Positions 52,074 through 59,993 of a stretch of 59,993 nucleotides of DNA are shown here, in pieces. The first letter of the stretch is position 1, and every line of letters begins with the position of its first letter. Location: NCBI RefSeq assembly GCF_001936615.1, contig NZ_MLBF01000026.1, positions 1-59,993 of the forward strand, written 5' to 3'. The translations under genes were made by a program, and so were the position numbers. Below the pieces are notes generated by a model. The model searched no databases. It was given only the letters and a program-made list of their open reading frames with translations, and had not been told where the DNA came from. The DNA is from Desulfosporosinus metallidurans. Its GTDB lineage: Bacteria; Bacillota; Desulfitobacteriia; Desulfitobacteriales; Desulfitobacteriaceae.

Positions 52074-52087
52074 ATGTTTTCCTCCTT

Positions 52088-54637
52088 CTAACGCGGGGTG
52101 TCAACCCAATGTCGAACTATCCCCTTCTCTTCTTCCAAAGTATGGATCCGGCCTTGCAGCCAAGCCCGACGCACTTGGTCTAGGATTTTTCCAATCTCCG
52201 GCCCCTGCTTAACACCCATCTGGATAAGTGTCTTTCCATTAAGAGACATGTTGATCTTTTGACTAGCCTCCAGATATTCCGTGAGTAACTTGCTAAATCG
52301 TTCATCTCGAGTTAAAACCATTACGACTTCCTTGGGAACTTTGTTTAGCAATGCGTCCATCTCATTCAAAGACAGTGGATTCGATAAAGACTCGCGTAAG
52401 GATACGAAGGTCATGGTTTCATCACGAAGAGATCTGTTAAGGATGACTCGATCAAGCACTTTTTCAATGACTGGCGAGTCCATGTCGGAAATAGAGATTA
52501 GCCAACGCGTGTTTAGCGACCAATCGGCACTATCCTGCTCATCCTCTAAATTAAAGTTCCAAGCATAATCATCACCAAACCACGCTTTAAACAAGCCGCT
52601 TCGGATTAAGGTCTGCCCCATAGCCAAATAGTTAATTTCTTTAAAGATATGCAAGATTTCTTCTGTAAACCGTTCAACACTAAGTTTAGCAAGAACACCT
52701 GACTCTATCGCAGTATATAACGCTTCAAGAGTTTCTTTGGCCAAACTAAAATGATATCGTTCTGCAAAACGTATCGCCCGAAGCATTCGGGTCGGGTCAT
52801 CAATAAAACTAAGATTATGTAAAAAACGAATTTTCCCTTGCTGTAAATCCCGCTTCCCGCCATAATAATCCACAAGTTCTCCGAAATGCTCAGTATTCAG
52901 ACAAATTGCCATGGAATTTATGGTAAAATCCCTACGAAACAAGTCATCACGCAGACAAGATTCCTCAACTTGAGGAAGTGCTCCGGGAAAGGAATAATAT
53001 TCCCATCGCGTACTAGCCACGTCAAGATGACTCCCATCGGGGAATGTAATCTGAGCCGTTCCAAACTTTTCATGCTGAGTAAGCTTTCCATCAGGCATAC
53101 GTTGTATCAAAGCCCTTGCAAATTGACCGCCGCTCCCTTCGACGACAAAATCCAAGTCTTGGGTTGGGAAAAACAGTAATAGATCCCTGACGAACCCCCC
53201 TACAAGATAAACGGCACACCCTTCTTCTTCCGCAGTATCTCGTACCGCTTTAAGGATAGTCTTTATTTCCTCAGGCAGGCGTTCTATCAAATCCAAAATA
53301 TCCTGACGCATTGCGACACTACGCTCGCGCACAAGTTGCATTTCAATAGGAACCGAACCTCCGTGAACGAGACGCAAAACATCGGACCGGGAAACGATGC
53401 CAACTAGGTTTCCATCTTCAACCACCGGGAGACGCCCAATATCGTGCTGGACCATCAGCCGCTGAACTTCATCCAATGGTGCCTCTACATCCACTGTGGT
53501 TACTTTTGTCGTCATAAAAGCCTTTACTGGTGCGTGTTGCAAACCGTGTTTAATTGCTTTATCCACATCACGGCGGGAAATAATTCCCACCAAACACGTA
53601 TCCTCAGTCACTGGTACCCCGGTGTGCCCGTAACGCAAGAGCATTTGCTCTACCTCACCCAGCTTCGTCTCTGGAGTTACGGTCTTAACCGGATAACTCA
53701 TCATATCTCGAGCGAGGTGAGGCCGTTTAGCACGACTTTGAATCGCTGAGCGCAGTTGTTTTAAAATAACCGGCAGTTCGGCATCCTTAATCGTGGCAGA
53801 AGCAGCTCTCGCATGTCCTGCCCCACCAAATAATTGTACTAATCCGTTAACAGGTAAGCCTCTCCCTCTTGAACGACCCACGAGATACACCCTATTCTCC
53901 ATTTTGACCAATAAAAACCAAGTATCAGCGCTCTCAAGTTCCCCGACTCTGTGAGCCAATAAGGCAAGCCCACCGACATAGTCCTTGGTCTCCGCATACG
54001 AAAGATACACTGATAACCCATCGAAGAGTTCTGTCTGACCTTGGTCAAGCAATTGTTGTAATAGATCTTTTTGTTCCTCTGCAAGAGGCCTACGTAAATA
54101 TTCGGCAATAACCCCTAAATTCGCACCTTGCTCTAACAAATAAGCCACAGCGCGAACATCACGGACTGTGGTACTATCAAACAATAAACTCCCAGTATCG
54201 TCATAAATTCCAATAGCCATTAGCGTTGCTTCAAAACTACTTAACGGTAACCCAAACCCAGCCAATTTCTCAACGAGGAGCGTTGCGCACGCACCAACCG
54301 GTTCAATAACCATTTCCGGTTCGAGTTTTCCAGCATAAGGATGGTGATCGTAGATCTCTATCTCAATCCCTGGAATTTGAGCCACCCTTTCACCCAGCAC
54401 ACCCGCACGTTTAAGTGAATGGGTATCAACTAGGATAACTCGGGAAACTTCGTCCACGTTAATATCTTGAGCTTTGCGAAACCGAAGTTGATCCTTAGAA
54501 AGCGCCAAAAAGTTTTGAACATAGACATTAGGTTTCCCGTCAATCACTAATACGCTGTTCGGATAGAGTTTTTGAGCGGCCACCATCGACGCTAGAGCAT
54601 CAAAATCGATTTGGCGATGGGCCAAAATAATATCCAT
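52088..54637 (-). CDS. tRNA nucleotidyltransferase/poly(A) polymerase family fusion: DHH-CBS-CBS-NTase
   Basis: 849 aa. Residues 1-300 form a DHH/DHHA1 phosphoesterase domain (HRQIDFDALASM, DHHPYAGK, GGAGHARAASATI); about 305-430 are two CBS motifs (MMSYPVKTVTPETKLGE; VTTVDVEAPLDEVQRLM); about 460-620 the class II nucleotidyltransferase with GGFVRDLLL and the catalytic DLDFVVEG; the rest is the RNA-binding arm. The same architecture is known for the A-adding enzyme of Aquifex. It probably adds A (or CCA) to tRNA 3' ends, with DHH acting on small nucleotides; the separate CC-adding enzyme would then lie elsewhere. Confidence 0.9.
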   Translation of the reverse strand: MDIILAHRQIDFDALASMVAAQKLYPNSVLVIDGKPNVYVQNFLALSKDQLRFRKAQDINVDEVSRVILVDTHSLKRAGVLGERVAQIPGIEIEIYDHHPYAGKLEPEMVIEPVGACATLLVEKLAGFGLPLSSFEATLMAIGIYDDTGSLLFDSTTVRDVRAVAYLLEQGANLGVIAEYLRRPLAEEQKDLLQQLLDQGQTELFDGLSVYLSYAETKDYVGGLALLAHRVGELESADTWFLLVKMENRVYLVGRSRGRGLPVNGLVQLFGGAGHARAASATIKDAELPVILKQLRSAIQSRAKRPHLARDMMSYPVKTVTPETKLGEVEQMLLRYGHTGVPVTEDTCLVGIISRRDVDKAIKHGLQHAPVKAFMTTKVTTVDVEAPLDEVQRLMVQHDIGRLPVVEDGNLVGIVSRSDVLRLVHGGSVPIEMQLVRERSVAMRQDILDLIERLPEEIKTILKAVRDTAEEEGCAVYLVGGFVRDLLLFFPTQDLDFVVEGSGGQFARALIQRMPDGKLTQHEKFGTAQITFPDGSHLDVASTRWEYYSFPGALPQVEESCLRDDLFRRDFTINSMAICLNTEHFGELVDYYGGKRDLQQGKIRFLHNLSFIDDPTRMLRAIRFAERYHFSLAKETLEALYTAIESGVLAKLSVERFTEEILHIFKEINYLAMGQTLIRSGLFKAWFGDDYAWNFNLEDEQDSADWSLNTRWLISISDMDSPVIEKVLDRVILNRSLRDETMTFVSLRESLSNPLSLNEMDALLNKVPKEVVMVLTRDERFSKLLTEYLEASQKINMSLNGKTLIQMGVKQGPEIGKILDQVRRAWLQGRIHTLEEEKGIVRHWVDTPR

Positions 54638-54824
54638 AATTACATCCTCAAACCTTATTAAAAAATAACTTATTTTTAAATTATATCATCTTTGGCCTGT
54701 TTCCAGCAACAAATATGCTCACCATTCGTTCTGTACCTTTTCATCCGACACATTGCTATTCGACAGGAGAGGTTTGCACTCCTCTCCGTAAATCTTCCCT
54801 ATTCAAGCTGAATGTAAACCCTAA

Positions 54825-55787
54825 CTATTGAATACTGAGATTTGGTCGTTCTAATTGAACAGATCCTGCAGCTGTCGAAATCTCTAAATCGATTTTTGTC
54901 TTCGCTTGAGCAAAGTTCGAGCTGACCCAAGTCTTATCCTCTAGTAATAACCCTGAGCCCATGAAATTCGTACTTGTAGCCACTCCGTTTAATCGAATTT
55001 TCAGCCCTACATTTTCGGGAACGACCAACGTTAATTTAGAAGCGCCACTGTCAATTTTCCCTTGGGTGGAAACCCCCATGTCTCCAAATTGGAGTTCGAA
55101 CTTACTAGCTCCAGTTCCAATTTTAAGATTATCCACCGGAAGACGGCTTAAATCAACTGTCCCGTCGATCGCACCGGCGGTAATATCGAAATCATAGTGT
55201 ACCTTGGTTGATAAGTTTAGTTCTAAATCGTTCTGATTACTCATATTTGCATTTCTTCCCCATGTAGGGGAAGACAGTGTAACATTTAGAGTGTCTCCTG
55301 ATAACCGGGTACTAACACCCGATCCGTTTGTCCCTTGCCCGGAACCCTGATTTTTTCCTTCATAGCTTCCCGTTATAAGTTGGCGTTCACTGTTCCCAGG
55401 ATCAAGGGCCCGTATTTGAATCTGAGATCCCCCCAAATTCAGATTAACCTGTGCTTTCTTTACATTCGAAGGTAACGATACATTTATGGGCTTAGTTACG
55501 GTAGTCCCACTGTTAAACGGGATATTCATTTGCCTAGGTACAGGCGTATCTCCCACCACCAAGGAATATCCAACCATGCTCAGGAGAAAAACCAGCAAAA
55601 CAGTACTAAACGGTATTCGACGGCTAAACAGCAACCCGATTCCCGCTAAAATAAGAATTAATGGCCATAGTTCAACGACGTTCAGCCAAAAATTCCATGA
55701 CAATTTTCCATAGTTGAGCAGGAAGAAGACAACCCCCAATGCCATCAAAAGCAGCCCACGGCTTACAGAATCAAAAGTTCTTCTCAT
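54825..55787 (-). CDS. LiaF/toastrack-like envelope protein
   Basis: 320 aa. Four short membrane segments in the first 95 residues (LLLMALGVVFFLLNYGKLS; WPLILILAGIGLLFSRRIPF), then an extracytoplasmic beta-rich adhesin-like (toastrack) domain of about 210 residues. The ATG overlaps the PspC-gene stop codon (ATGA). Likely a membrane-stress sensor partner of the PspC protein. Confidence 0.75.
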   Translation of the reverse strand: MRRTFDSVSRGLLLMALGVVFFLLNYGKLSWNFWLNVVELWPLILILAGIGLLFSRRIPFSTVLLVFLLSMVGYSLVVGDTPVPRQMNIPFNSGTTVTKPINVSLPSNVKKAQVNLNLGGSQIQIRALDPGNSERQLITGSYEGKNQGSGQGTNGSGVSTRLSGDTLNVTLSSPTWGRNANMSNQNDLELNLSTKVHYDFDITAGAIDGTVDLSRLPVDNLKIGTGASKFELQFGDMGVSTQGKIDSGASKLTLVVPENVGLKIRLNGVATSTNFMGSGLLLEDKTWVSSNFAQAKTKIDLEISTAAGSVQLERPNLSIQ

Positions 55788-56239
55788 TTTCTACCCCCCC
55801 GCCAAATAATTGCAAGACCTATAAGAATAAGAAGAAGAGGCCACATTTTACTCATATCGAACCAGTGCGGGAGCAACCGTTCAAGCAGAAAGAGAACTCC
55901 TAATGTCACCAAAATTCCACCGGCAAATTTCGAGCGATTTTCATGATTCTCGTGTCTACCAATCCCCTTAGCCGCCACTTCTACATCTGAGACCATTTCC
56001 TGGACAACATTCCCTATATCACGCTTATGATGCTCCGTATGAACGCCCTGTTCCGCAGGATTTACGGGAACAATCACCCAGGCGGCCAAATAAGCCAAAA
56101 AGCCTACACCTCCGGCAAACGTCGCAACTAAAACAATGAGTCGAACCAAGGTTACATCAACACTAAAATAGTCGGCAAGTCCTCCGCAAACTCCTCCAAT
56201 CATCTTTTCTTGTACCGAACGGTATAATCTGTCTGTCAT
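55784..56239 (-). CDS. PspC-domain membrane protein
   Basis: 151 aa. PspC domain at residues 3-62 (RLYRSVQEKMIGGVCGGLAD, then VRLIVLVATFAGGVGFLAYL), a basic cytoplasmic linker, and a C-terminal two-helix segment like that at the start of the next protein. AGGAGGAA ribosome site. First gene of a two-gene envelope-stress unit. Confidence 0.87.
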   Translation of the reverse strand: MTDRLYRSVQEKMIGGVCGGLADYFSVDVTLVRLIVLVATFAGGVGFLAYLAAWVIVPVNPAEQGVHTEHHKRDIGNVVQEMVSDVEVAAKGIGRHENHENRSKFAGGILVTLGVLFLLERLLPHWFDMSKMWPLLLILIGLAIIWRGGRK

Positions 56240-56376
56240 GTTCGTTCCTCCTAATAAGTTCTGATATTTTTTTGTCTACACCTCTATTACGTTAGAAGGA
56301 GTCAAATTGTTTCAGGCAACGATAACTAAATTTTGTCCGCACCCAGTTCACAGTCACAGTCACATACATCGAACCA

Positions 56377-56414
56377 TATCACAGTACTTTATTGCATAAT
56401 AAAGTACTGTGATA
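56377..56414. repeat. Perfect 38-bp palindrome
   Basis: TATCACAGTACTTTAT and its complement flank a few bases. It lies between two leftward units with no T-run, next to the terminator at 56420-56450. It may be an extra terminator stem or a binding site. Confidence 0.6.
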
Positions 56415-56419
56415 AAAAT

Positions 56420-56450
56420 AGGACATCAAGCCTTTAAAGCTTAATGTCCT
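56420..56450 (-). terminator. Terminator of the 56470-56811 gene
   Basis: AGGACATTAAGC/GCTTGATGTCCT stem (one mismatch), 7-nt loop, then ATTTTTA on the minus strand, 20 bp past the stop codon. Confidence 0.85.
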
Positions 56451-56469
56451 ATCAAAAAATGATCTGAAA

Positions 56470-56811
56470 TTAGATACTATCATTAATTTCTTCAGTTGCT
56501 TGTTCAATCTCCTGAGAAGTCATACCGCTTTTACCCAGATTAAACTTGATTGCATCCGTCCAAAAAGCACATTTTGCACTTATTTTTTTGAACGTTTTAG
56601 CATTAACTTTACTCGTTTTAGCTCTAGCATCTGCATTTGACTGTACTATCGAACAAATATAAAGAGCTTTTACACGAGCCTCTTGATCAAGCTCATTAAA
56701 GGTCTGATTCAGTTCCGCAATTAAATTGCGATAGTACTCCGAAAACTCCTCAAAAGGAATCTCCGTTTCCATATGTAAGTATTCTTTCAACTTTTCAAGT
56801 AGCTTTTCCAA
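56470..56811 (-). CDS. Uncharacterised small helical protein
   Basis: 113 aa from TTG 56811, which follows GGAGGG by 6 bp; the longer ATG frame at 56865 has no ribosome site. Predicted all-helical and charged (LEKLLEKLKEYLHMETEIPF at the start; a lysine-rich KTSKVNAKTFKKISAKCAF middle). Single gene with a strong terminator. Not recognised. Confidence 0.6.
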   Translation of the reverse strand: MEKLLEKLKEYLHMETEIPFEEFSEYYRNLIAELNQTFNELDQEARVKALYICSIVQSNADARAKTSKVNAKTFKKISAKCAFWTDAIKFNLGKSGMTSQEIEQATEEINDSI

Positions 56812-56907
56812 TGTGCACCCTCCAAAAAATTCGCCTTCTAACAACCTTATATAGTATATAACCATTTAATTAAAATGACAAGAGCACACGACTAGTTTTG
56901 CACATTA

Positions 56908-57867
56908 CTAGTTAAGCCACTTTTTCTTCCAAAAATATGCCATGACGATTAAAACAATAAGAGCAGATAATCCATAAAACACACTAAGACCATAAGTTGT
57001 ATGAAGCAAGGGCATGACTTCAAAGTTCATTCCAAAAAAACCGGTCAACAGAGTAATCGGTAACAGTATGGTCGCTAAAAGCGTCAACAACTTCATAATA
57101 TCATTGGCATGATTATCAATGGCTGCTTGATATGCTTCTCTTAGACTCTCAATCATTTCATGTGTTTGATGAACATGATCCATAGCGCGCCTCATGTCAA
57201 ATATTAATTCCTCTTGGAGATCCCCGTACACTGCTTTTTCGATATTCTTGAAACGCTCAAAAATACTGCTATGGGCATTCAAAGATCGTTTCAAGCCCAA
57301 AATTCGGCGGTGCAAGGCAATAATTCGTTTTAATTGCCAGGAACGGGGGGCAGTCAGAATCTCCTCTTCCAGAATATCCATTTGGTCTTCAATGATATCC
57401 AAACGTTTCTGATGGTGACGCAACACTCTTAAACCTATGGCACAAGCCAGCTCTAGGGGATTTGACAGAATACCCTGTTGGGCCCATTCGTCCAAACGCT
57501 CTGATGACATACCGTTCCATTCTAACAAAACAAAGGCCTTGGGAGTTAGAAAGATGCGAACTGGACGTTCCTTCCCTTGCTCATCAATATCTCTAAAACA
57601 AACATAATGAACATTCGTCCTCAACCGATCAAAATGGGGACGAAAAATTATAGATCCTTCTTTGCTTCTCCCTCTCGACTCCTCAGTTTCTCGCTCACGC
57701 AGGTGTTGAATCCATTCCGAGAGATTATCTTCAGACAATAAGGATGGTACCTGATCCCATTCTTTAAAGTCCAGCACAAAGAATTTAAAACCTTCCTCTA
57801 CTCCAAGATGTGGCTCTCCTTCCTGAATTTTTTCGATACAGTGTGAAGTAATACAAAACTCTTCCAT
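56908..57867 (-). CDS. corA: CorA-family Mg2+/divalent cation channel
   Basis: 319 aa from ATG 57867 (GGAGG 9-10 bp upstream), the usual CorA length; the longer frame would overlap the divergent HAD gene. Cytoplasmic alpha/beta domain, long helical stalk (IDNHANDIMKLLTLLATILL), two C-terminal membrane helices and the signature GMN in TGFFGMNFEVMPLL. The basic end KKKWLN is typical. Imports Mg2+ and possibly Co2+ or Ni2+. Confidence 0.92.
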   Translation of the reverse strand: MEEFCITSHCIEKIQEGEPHLGVEEGFKFFVLDFKEWDQVPSLLSEDNLSEWIQHLRERETEESRGRSKEGSIIFRPHFDRLRTNVHYVCFRDIDEQGKERPVRIFLTPKAFVLLEWNGMSSERLDEWAQQGILSNPLELACAIGLRVLRHHQKRLDIIEDQMDILEEEILTAPRSWQLKRIIALHRRILGLKRSLNAHSSIFERFKNIEKAVYGDLQEELIFDMRRAMDHVHQTHEMIESLREAYQAAIDNHANDIMKLLTLLATILLPITLLTGFFGMNFEVMPLLHTTYGLSVFYGLSALIVLIVMAYFWKKKWLN

Positions 57868-58016
57868 CCACCAATCTCCTCCGCCCATGGTGCCGTTCTT
57901 ATGGATATCCGACTTTATTACTATACCATAATAAAGACTGGATTCCTCGCATTTAAGCCCAATCGATGTTACACTTTTGATTGAATCTTGTAATTCCGCC
58001 GAAAGGAGAAACATAA

Positions 58017-58682
58017 ATGATCCGAGCCGCAATTTTTGATTTAGACGAACTTATTATCGATCTAGAGATAATCCACAAAGACGCAGAACGTCAAATTTGC
58101 ATAGATTATGGTTATTCCTTTGATGCCCTTTCTCAAGACCTCCGATTTAACTCCTCTGGGCTCAGAGAAAATGACATTTTGGAACGAATTCGGCAAGAAC
58201 TAAACCTCTCTGTACCCATAGCCGAGCTCATCCTACGCAAGCAAGCCCTTTTTGCCGACTCGATGATTAACGAGGTCATTCAACCAATGCCCGGTGTCCC
58301 CGAAACGATCCGCTCCCTGCAATCGAACGGATACCGCCTGGCCCTGACTTCTTCGGGTTCCCGCCCAAGGGTTGAGATGGTCATAAAACGATTAGGCCTA
58401 TTAGACGCCTTCGAAATAACGGTTTGTGGAGAAGATGTTCGAGTAGGCAAACCAGATCCCGAACCATACCGCCTAACTACTGAACGTCTAAGAATCCTCC
58501 CTAGCGAAGGCGTGGTTTTCGAAGACGCTGATGTAGGAGTCCAGTCCGCCAAAGCGGCAGGACTTTGGTGCATTGGAGTCCCTAATCCTGCCGCTGCAAC
58601 GAAGCAATCCTTAAAACAAGCGGACTTAGTCCTCACAGATCTTACTCATTTTTCTCTCGACCTTTTTAAGCAGTTTCAATAA
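58017..58682 (+). CDS. HAD-superfamily hydrolase (beta-phosphoglucomutase-like)
   Basis: 221 aa. HAD motif I FDLDELIID has the catalytic DxD but the usual Gly-Thr after it is Glu-Leu; motif II LTSSGSRPRV; motif III K at GKPDPEPYR; motif IV VVFEDADVGVQSAKAAG. Cap domain between motifs I and II as in subclass I. AAAGGAG lies 8 bp before the ATG. Single-gene unit; substrate unknown. Confidence 0.88.
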   Translation: MIRAAIFDLDELIIDLEIIHKDAERQICIDYGYSFDALSQDLRFNSSGLRENDILERIRQELNLSVPIAELILRKQALFADSMINEVIQPMPGVPETIRSLQSNGYRLALTSSGSRPRVEMVIKRLGLLDAFEITVCGEDVRVGKPDPEPYRLTTERLRILPSEGVVFEDADVGVQSAKAAGLWCIGVPNPAAATKQSLKQADLVLTDLTHFSLDLFKQFQ

Positions 58683-58833
58683 TCCCCTAGCCCATAACTT
58701 TGCGCTTGCAAAAGCGAATCTTCTTTGATCGAGCAGTTACCAAACTTGACTCAAGTGCGCTTGCATACGCGGAGCGGTTGGCGAGATCAAGCAAGTGAGT
58801 GTTGTAACGCTAAGTTCTTTAACGCGAAGTTCC

Positions 58834-59892
58834 CTACTTGAAAAACACAGAAGTCGTCTTTCCCTCTTCAAAAAGCCTTTTCACAATAGCGCGTGACTTC
58901 AGTGGGTTAACTTTCCAATAACTGATACCGTTTTCGGTGAGAAAATCGCCTGGTAGAGTTTGGGCAGAAATCTCCGGCTTTTCATTACGCAGCAGAACAT
59001 TCGTCAGAGACCATAGCTCATTTACTGAAAGGTTTGTTTCCACGGATTTGGACATTTGTGGGATAAGCCAAGGCAACTTAGGAACTGTCTTTAACTGCAT
59101 GAATTCCTTCCCCATGGCTTTTAGAACGGCCTGTTGCCGTGACGTTCTTGATATGTCCGCAAAGGCATCATTGCGAAACCTTGCATATTGCAAAGCCTGA
59201 GCTCCATTTAAACGTTGTGTCCCTTTCTTTAGATTAATTACACCATCTGTCGCGTCTCCAGTAAGATAATACATATCTTTTTCAACCGTAAGAGTTATTC
59301 CCCCTAGGGTATCGATAATTGATTTGAACCCTGAAAAATTCGTAAGAACATAGCCATCAATAGTCTGTCCAATTAAACCTTCGATCAGAGCGGTAGTCGT
59401 TTTAAGTCCTTTACCTACTCGTGCAGCGGCATTAATTTTGTTCTGTCCATAACCAGGTATCGTTATTTGAGTGTCCCGGGGAATGGAAAGGAGGGCAATT
59501 TTACCGTTTCTAGTATTCACGCTGGTTACTAATAGTGAATCCGTATTGCCAAGCGATGTTTCTCCAATCCGGCGATCTACCCCGACCAAAAGAACGGTAA
59601 AACGGGTAGCCTTAAGATCAGGAACCGCGTTGGGAGGATCATTTGCGCTTCCAAAGATCAAGTCTGGTTCACTAGTGATCTGTTGCTGTGTTTTTTCTCC
59701 AAGTTGGTTTGGTTCACTTGGTACCTGGTCACTCGCACGGATGATAGGTTTCTCTTCATTCCCAACAACTTGACTCACAAGGACTGCGCCCAAAACCAAA
59801 CTGACACCCAAAAAGAACCCAACCAGTATGGGTTTTTTATATCCCCTAATGACCCGGAAAATCGTGCTGCCATAATATTTATTTTTCTGCAT
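58834..59892 (-). CDS. LytR-CpsA-Psr family cell-wall polymer ligase
   Basis: 352 aa from ATG 59892 (GGAG 9 bp upstream; the frame could extend 15 codons further from a TTG). One N-terminal membrane helix (about 22-42), then the LCP domain with VLLVGVDRR, LLSIPRDTQITIPGYGQNKINAA and GGITLTVEKDMYY, containing the Arg and Asp residues that bind polyprenyl-pyrophosphate. Likely attaches a secondary polymer such as teichoic or teichuronic acid to peptidoglycan at the outer face. Confidence 0.9.
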   Translation of the reverse strand: MQKNKYYGSTIFRVIRGYKKPILVGFFLGVSLVLGAVLVSQVVGNEEKPIIRASDQVPSEPNQLGEKTQQQITSEPDLIFGSANDPPNAVPDLKATRFTVLLVGVDRRIGETSLGNTDSLLVTSVNTRNGKIALLSIPRDTQITIPGYGQNKINAAARVGKGLKTTTALIEGLIGQTIDGYVLTNFSGFKSIIDTLGGITLTVEKDMYYLTGDATDGVINLKKGTQRLNGAQALQYARFRNDAFADISRTSRQQAVLKAMGKEFMQLKTVPKLPWLIPQMSKSVETNLSVNELWSLTNVLLRNEKPEISAQTLPGDFLTENGISYWKVNPLKSRAIVKRLFEEGKTTSVFFK

Positions 59893-59993
59893 CCGAGTCC
59901 ACTCCATTTCTAACACTTTTTCTTTAGCATCAAACAATTCCCATTGAAATATTCCATCGTTTTGATAGAAAGCCTAAAATTATAAAGAAAAAA

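Noticed and set aside
1..59993. tRNA, rRNA, CRISPR arrays, intact IS elements, prophage genes
   Set aside because: No cloverleaf with CCA end, no rRNA-like sequence, no regularly spaced repeats and no transposase or phage protein with recognisable motifs were found by reading.

Overview
The window looks like chromosome from an anaerobic, endospore-forming Firmicute, probably of the Desulfitobacterium/Desulfosporosinus type (inference). The evidence is the sporulation genes (spmA, spmB, ytfJ/gerW), strong GGAGG-type ribosome sites with many TTG and GTG starts, many Fe-S proteins, a lactate-oxidation module, and a CoA-ester catabolic cluster typical of strict anaerobes. No rRNA, tRNA, CRISPR array, intact insertion sequence or prophage was seen.

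Region 1 (1-22.6 kb) is a CoA-thioester catabolic supercluster. Genes for a Na+-translocating glutaconyl-CoA decarboxylase (gcdA, a minimal biotin carrier gcdC, membrane subunit gcdB and a tiny gcdD-like protein) sit with a biotin ligase, three acyl-CoA dehydrogenases, crotonase, 3-hydroxybutyryl-CoA dehydrogenase, thiolase, succinyl-CoA ligase (sucCD), two 446-residue CoA-transferases, a hot-dog thioesterase, an unknown membrane protein and a sigma-54 activator of CBS-CBS-PAS-PAS-AAA+-HTH design. Together they encode glutarate/glutaryl-CoA -> glutaconyl-CoA -> crotonyl-CoA -> two acetyl-CoA, or branches of it. Four good sigma-54 promoters (-24/-12) are readable by eye: a divergent pair between gcdC and gcdB, one ahead of each CoA-transferase unit. 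No etfAB is present in the window.

Region 2 (22.8-29.4 kb) is an aromatic amino acid operon on the minus strand: a HutP-family RNA-binding protein, AroH chorismate mutase, two different DAHP synthases, TyrA, AroA and an AzlCD branched-chain amino acid exporter. Two leaders carry intrinsic terminators. The second has three NAG triplets spaced by exactly four bases, directly against the terminator, which is the known HutP recognition pattern.

Region 3 (29.4-40.6 kb) holds a flavoprotein, a PAP2 phosphatase, a multi-cluster ferredoxin protein, and a lactate module (FadR-type regulator, GlcF-like Fe-S protein, GlcD-like flavoprotein, lactate permease) with matching TGGTCAGACCA-type operators ahead of the flavoprotein and permease genes. 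Two uncharacterised proteins follow.

Region 4 (40.6-52 kb) is the conserved Firmicute block rluB / spmB / spmA / ytfJ / DUF2953 / scpB / scpA / trpS / site-2 protease. It is interrupted by a polyprenyl-phosphate-pentose-like cassette (UbiA-family transferase, GT-C-like membrane protein, SMR-like flippase) and by a second insertion (a BtuF-like protein without signal peptide, a flavodoxin, a 38-residue membrane protein and non-coding or decayed DNA).

Region 5 (52-60 kb) has a DHH-CBS-CBS-nucleotidyltransferase fusion for tRNA 3'-end synthesis, a PspC/LiaF-like envelope-stress pair, a small unknown protein, CorA, a HAD phosphatase and a LytR-CpsA-Psr wall-polymer ligase. Many starts were moved downstream of the longest reading frame because a clear ribosome site favours the internal codon; this is noted in each entry.
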